A stretch of 64,000 nucleotides of DNA from assembly GCF_901472495.1 (NCBI RefSeq), contig NZ_LR590469.1, forward strand, positions 1,674,001 to 1,738,000. Reading direction: 5' to 3'. Within the stretch, counting starts at the first letter, position 1; the number at the start of each line of letters is the position of its first letter. A program made the position numbers and the translations under genes. The notes below the pieces were generated by a model, which saw only the letters and a program-made list of their open reading frames with translations, did no database searches and was not told the DNA's origin. The DNA comes from Yersinia enterocolitica subsp. enterocolitica (GTDB lineage: Bacteria; Pseudomonadota; Gammaproteobacteria; Enterobacterales; Enterobacteriaceae). Below, piece by piece: positions 62,072-64,000 of the stretch.

Positions 62072-63859
62072 ATGCTTGATTCCATTCGTTCACGTATCTT
62101 GGCTGCCTGCGTTATCATCGTGGCGGGCTCCCTTGCCATTAACACTTACTTTAATTACTCCGTTGCCAACAAATATAACAGTAGCGCAATCGATAACACC
62201 TTGAAGGCGGTCACCGCCAGTCATGGGGTTGGAATTGCCGATTGGGTAGCGATGAAGACACAAATGATCGTGTCTCTTAAAGAGAGCGCACTGGCAGCGG
62301 ACCCTATTGCAGCCTTACGCCAGGTTGCTGCCGCAGGTAACTTCATTAACGTTTATATTGGTTACGCAAATAAGACGGCCGCTTTTTCTAATCCTGATGG
62401 TATTCCTGCTGGCTACGATCCCACTGGGCGCCCTTGGTATTTACAAGCAGTGAAAGCGGGCAGCCCGGTGGTGACTCCCCCTTATATTGATGCAGGGACT
62501 AATCAATTAGTTGTGACTTTTGCATTGCCTATTATTCAAGATGGCAGTGTGAAAGGCGTGTTAGCAGCTGATGTCACCATGGATAGCGTGATTGCAAACG
62601 TGAAATCCATCCATCCAACGGATGATAGCTTTGGTATGTTAATTGATGCGGATGGCACCATTATCGCACACCCAGATTCACAGTTAACCCTTAAGCCGTT
62701 GAGTGAGATAGCGCCAACATTGGATCTTAAAACGCTGCTAACTGCAATCTCCCCTACCGCAGCAGAGATCGGTGGCAGCACTAAGTTGTTGCTCGCACAA
62801 GCGGTACCTGGAACCCAGTGGTTTACCGTGGTCGCCCTGGACAAAGCCCATGCTACTGCGGGTATGCGCTCATTGTTGACGACATCTTTAGTAACCCTAA
62901 TCGTCATTATCTTAATTGCTGTAGTCATTATTAGTCTGATTACGCAACGTGCGCTGACGCCATTGACACATGTACACAAAGCGATGGATGCCATCAGTTC
63001 AGGTACCGAAGACTTAACTCAGCGCTTACCGGTCGAAGGTCACGATGAAGTCGCCAAAATAGCCCTTTCATTCAATAATTTTGCTGACAAGCTCAGTGGC
63101 GTCATGGCGCAAATCCGCAATACCAGCGAGTCTGTCAGTATTGCCGCTAATGAAATTGCAGCGGGTAATCAGGATTTGTCGGGCCGAACAGAATCAGCCG
63201 CCGCCAGTTTGCAACAAACCTCGGCGGCATTAGAACAAATCTCAGCAACCGTGGCACAGTCTGCCAGTGCGGCAAGACAAGCCAATACAGCGGTGCTTTC
63301 TGCGGCTAATGATGCTTCTCGTGGTGGCGAGGTTATCGCTAAAGTAATTACTACCATGGAATCTATTGAGGCTGCTTCGGGCAAAATCGGCGATATCACC
63401 AGTGTTATCGATGGTATTGCTTTCCAGACTAATATTCTGGCACTGAACGCAGCGGTAGAAGCGGCTCGGGCTGGTGAGCAAGGCCGTGGATTTGCTGTCG
63501 TCGCGGGGGAAGTTCGTACATTAGCCCAACGGAGTGCGCAAGCGGCGAAAGAGATAAAAACCCTGATTGACTCGACGGTTAGCAGTGTCGCCTCTGGCTC
63601 TGGTCAAGTGCGCCAGGCGAGTAATACCATGACTGAAATTGTGAGCAGCGTATCTGATGTCACAACAATTATGTCAGAAATCACTAACGCTGCTGATGAG
63701 CAAATGCGCGGTATTCATGAGATCAACAGTGCGGTGACGCAATTAGATACTATGGTGCAACAAAATGCCGCATTAGTGCAGGAATCGACCGCAGCCTCTG
63801 CAGCATTACAAGCTCAGGCGGCTGATTTGACCAGTGCCGTCAACCAATTCAGAATCTAG
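62072..63859 (+). CDS. Methyl-accepting chemotaxis protein with double-Cache sensor
   Basis: A 595-residue chemoreceptor. Transmembrane helix 1 (residues about 9-30), periplasmic dCache_1 domain with the ligand-binding signature YDPTGRPWYLQAVKAG, transmembrane helix 2 (about 282-305, LVTLIVIILIAVVIISLI), HAMP linker, and the MA signalling tip DGIAFQTNILALNAAVEAARAGEQGRGFAVVAGEVR. No CheR-tethering pentapeptide at the end (QFRI). Ligands of dCache receptors are often amino acids or carboxylates; not determinable here. I begin at ATG 62072 (TAGGAC upstream); a GTG frame reaches back to 62000. Confidence 0.93.
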   Translation: MLDSIRSRILAACVIIVAGSLAINTYFNYSVANKYNSSAIDNTLKAVTASHGVGIADWVAMKTQMIVSLKESALAADPIAALRQVAAAGNFINVYIGYANKTAAFSNPDGIPAGYDPTGRPWYLQAVKAGSPVVTPPYIDAGTNQLVVTFALPIIQDGSVKGVLAADVTMDSVIANVKSIHPTDDSFGMLIDADGTIIAHPDSQLTLKPLSEIAPTLDLKTLLTAISPTAAEIGGSTKLLLAQAVPGTQWFTVVALDKAHATAGMRSLLTTSLVTLIVIILIAVVIISLITQRALTPLTHVHKAMDAISSGTEDLTQRLPVEGHDEVAKIALSFNNFADKLSGVMAQIRNTSESVSIAANEIAAGNQDLSGRTESAAASLQQTSAALEQISATVAQSASAARQANTAVLSAANDASRGGEVIAKVITTMESIEAASGKIGDITSVIDGIAFQTNILALNAAVEAARAGEQGRGFAVVAGEVRTLAQRSAQAAKEIKTLIDSTVSSVASGSGQVRQASNTMTEIVSSVSDVTTIMSEITNAADEQMRGIHEINSAVTQLDTMVQQNAALVQESTAASAALQAQAADLTSAVNQFRI

Positions 63860-63890
63860 CGCGTCAGTTCAATAGCATGTACTTTCGTTG

Positions 63891-63922
63891 GTTTCAGCGG
63901 GTGACCTTTAACCCGCTGAAAC
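63891..63922 (+). terminator. Hairpin after the chemoreceptor gene
   Basis: GTTTCAGCGGGT / ACCCGCTGAAAC, a perfect 12-bp stem with an 8-base loop. No T-run. Nothing further is recognised up to the window end. Confidence 0.6.
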
Positions 63923-64000
63923 ACAACGCTATTCAAGTAATATCCGCGCACCAATTTTAAGCGGTGCAAAATTATCTCCCGCAACGCCTGCCTCGGTTAA

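Overview
The window reads as chromosome of a Yersinia close to Y. enterocolitica. The best species clue is a complete Myf (mucoid Yersinia fibrillae) locus: myfE and myfF regulators, myfA pilin, myfB chaperone and myfC usher. The rest of the left 51 kb follows the gene order of the E. coli cirA to proL region almost exactly (cirA, lysP, yeiE, yeiH, nfo, fruAKB, yeiW, yeiP, yeiQ, yeiR, lpxT, mepS, rtn, yejABEF, yejG, bcr, rsuA, radD, rplY, yejK, yejL, yejM, proL). Gene names there rest on both sequence recognition and synteny.

Into that backbone are set several modules absent from E. coli at this place: a Fur-boxed iron-complex ABC permease and ATPase beside a CirA/YiuR-like TonB receptor (1-4 kb); the myf locus (9.5-15 kb); a NUDIX hydrolase and a two-gene TMAO/DMSO-type reductase system where E. 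coli has setB (19-23.7 kb); a tryptophan permease (24.4 kb); a hexuronate module of uxuA, uxuB/yeiQ and an UxuR-type regulator (26.5-30.7 kb); and a lone, short pilin-like protein (31 kb). Fructose genes carry two Cra operators, mtr has a promoter overlapped by a TrpR-like operator, and the iron genes have Fur-like boxes.

Right of tRNA-Pro(GGG) (51.03 kb) E. coli synteny ends and the sequence becomes accessory and partly decayed. It holds a methyltransferase of the plant O-methyltransferase fold that lacks the usual catalytic His; a degraded C-terminal piece of an alpha-carbonic anhydrase; a beta-glucoside operon (RpiR-type regulator, PTS IIBC, 6-phospho-beta-glucosidase); and an internally deleted IS256-family transposase. 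Next comes a shrunken lambdoid prophage: holin, Q antiterminator, a lambda-like operator region with 24 and 23 bp spacing, a CI repressor very close to lambda CI, a second operator pair after cI, two identical LexA boxes around a highly structured RNA candidate, and a DinI-like gene. An omptin protease gene broken by a frameshift at its catalytic aspartates and an intact chemoreceptor close the window.

The most interesting material is at 57.4-60.7 kb, where the prophage has lost everything between PR and Q (cro, cII, replication) yet keeps a repressor-operator switch and SOS-linked elements. Other points worth a look are the carbonic anhydrase remnant, a poly-C frameshift at the end of yeiR, a 17-bp tandem array between uxuA and uxuB, and several dispersed palindromic repeats.
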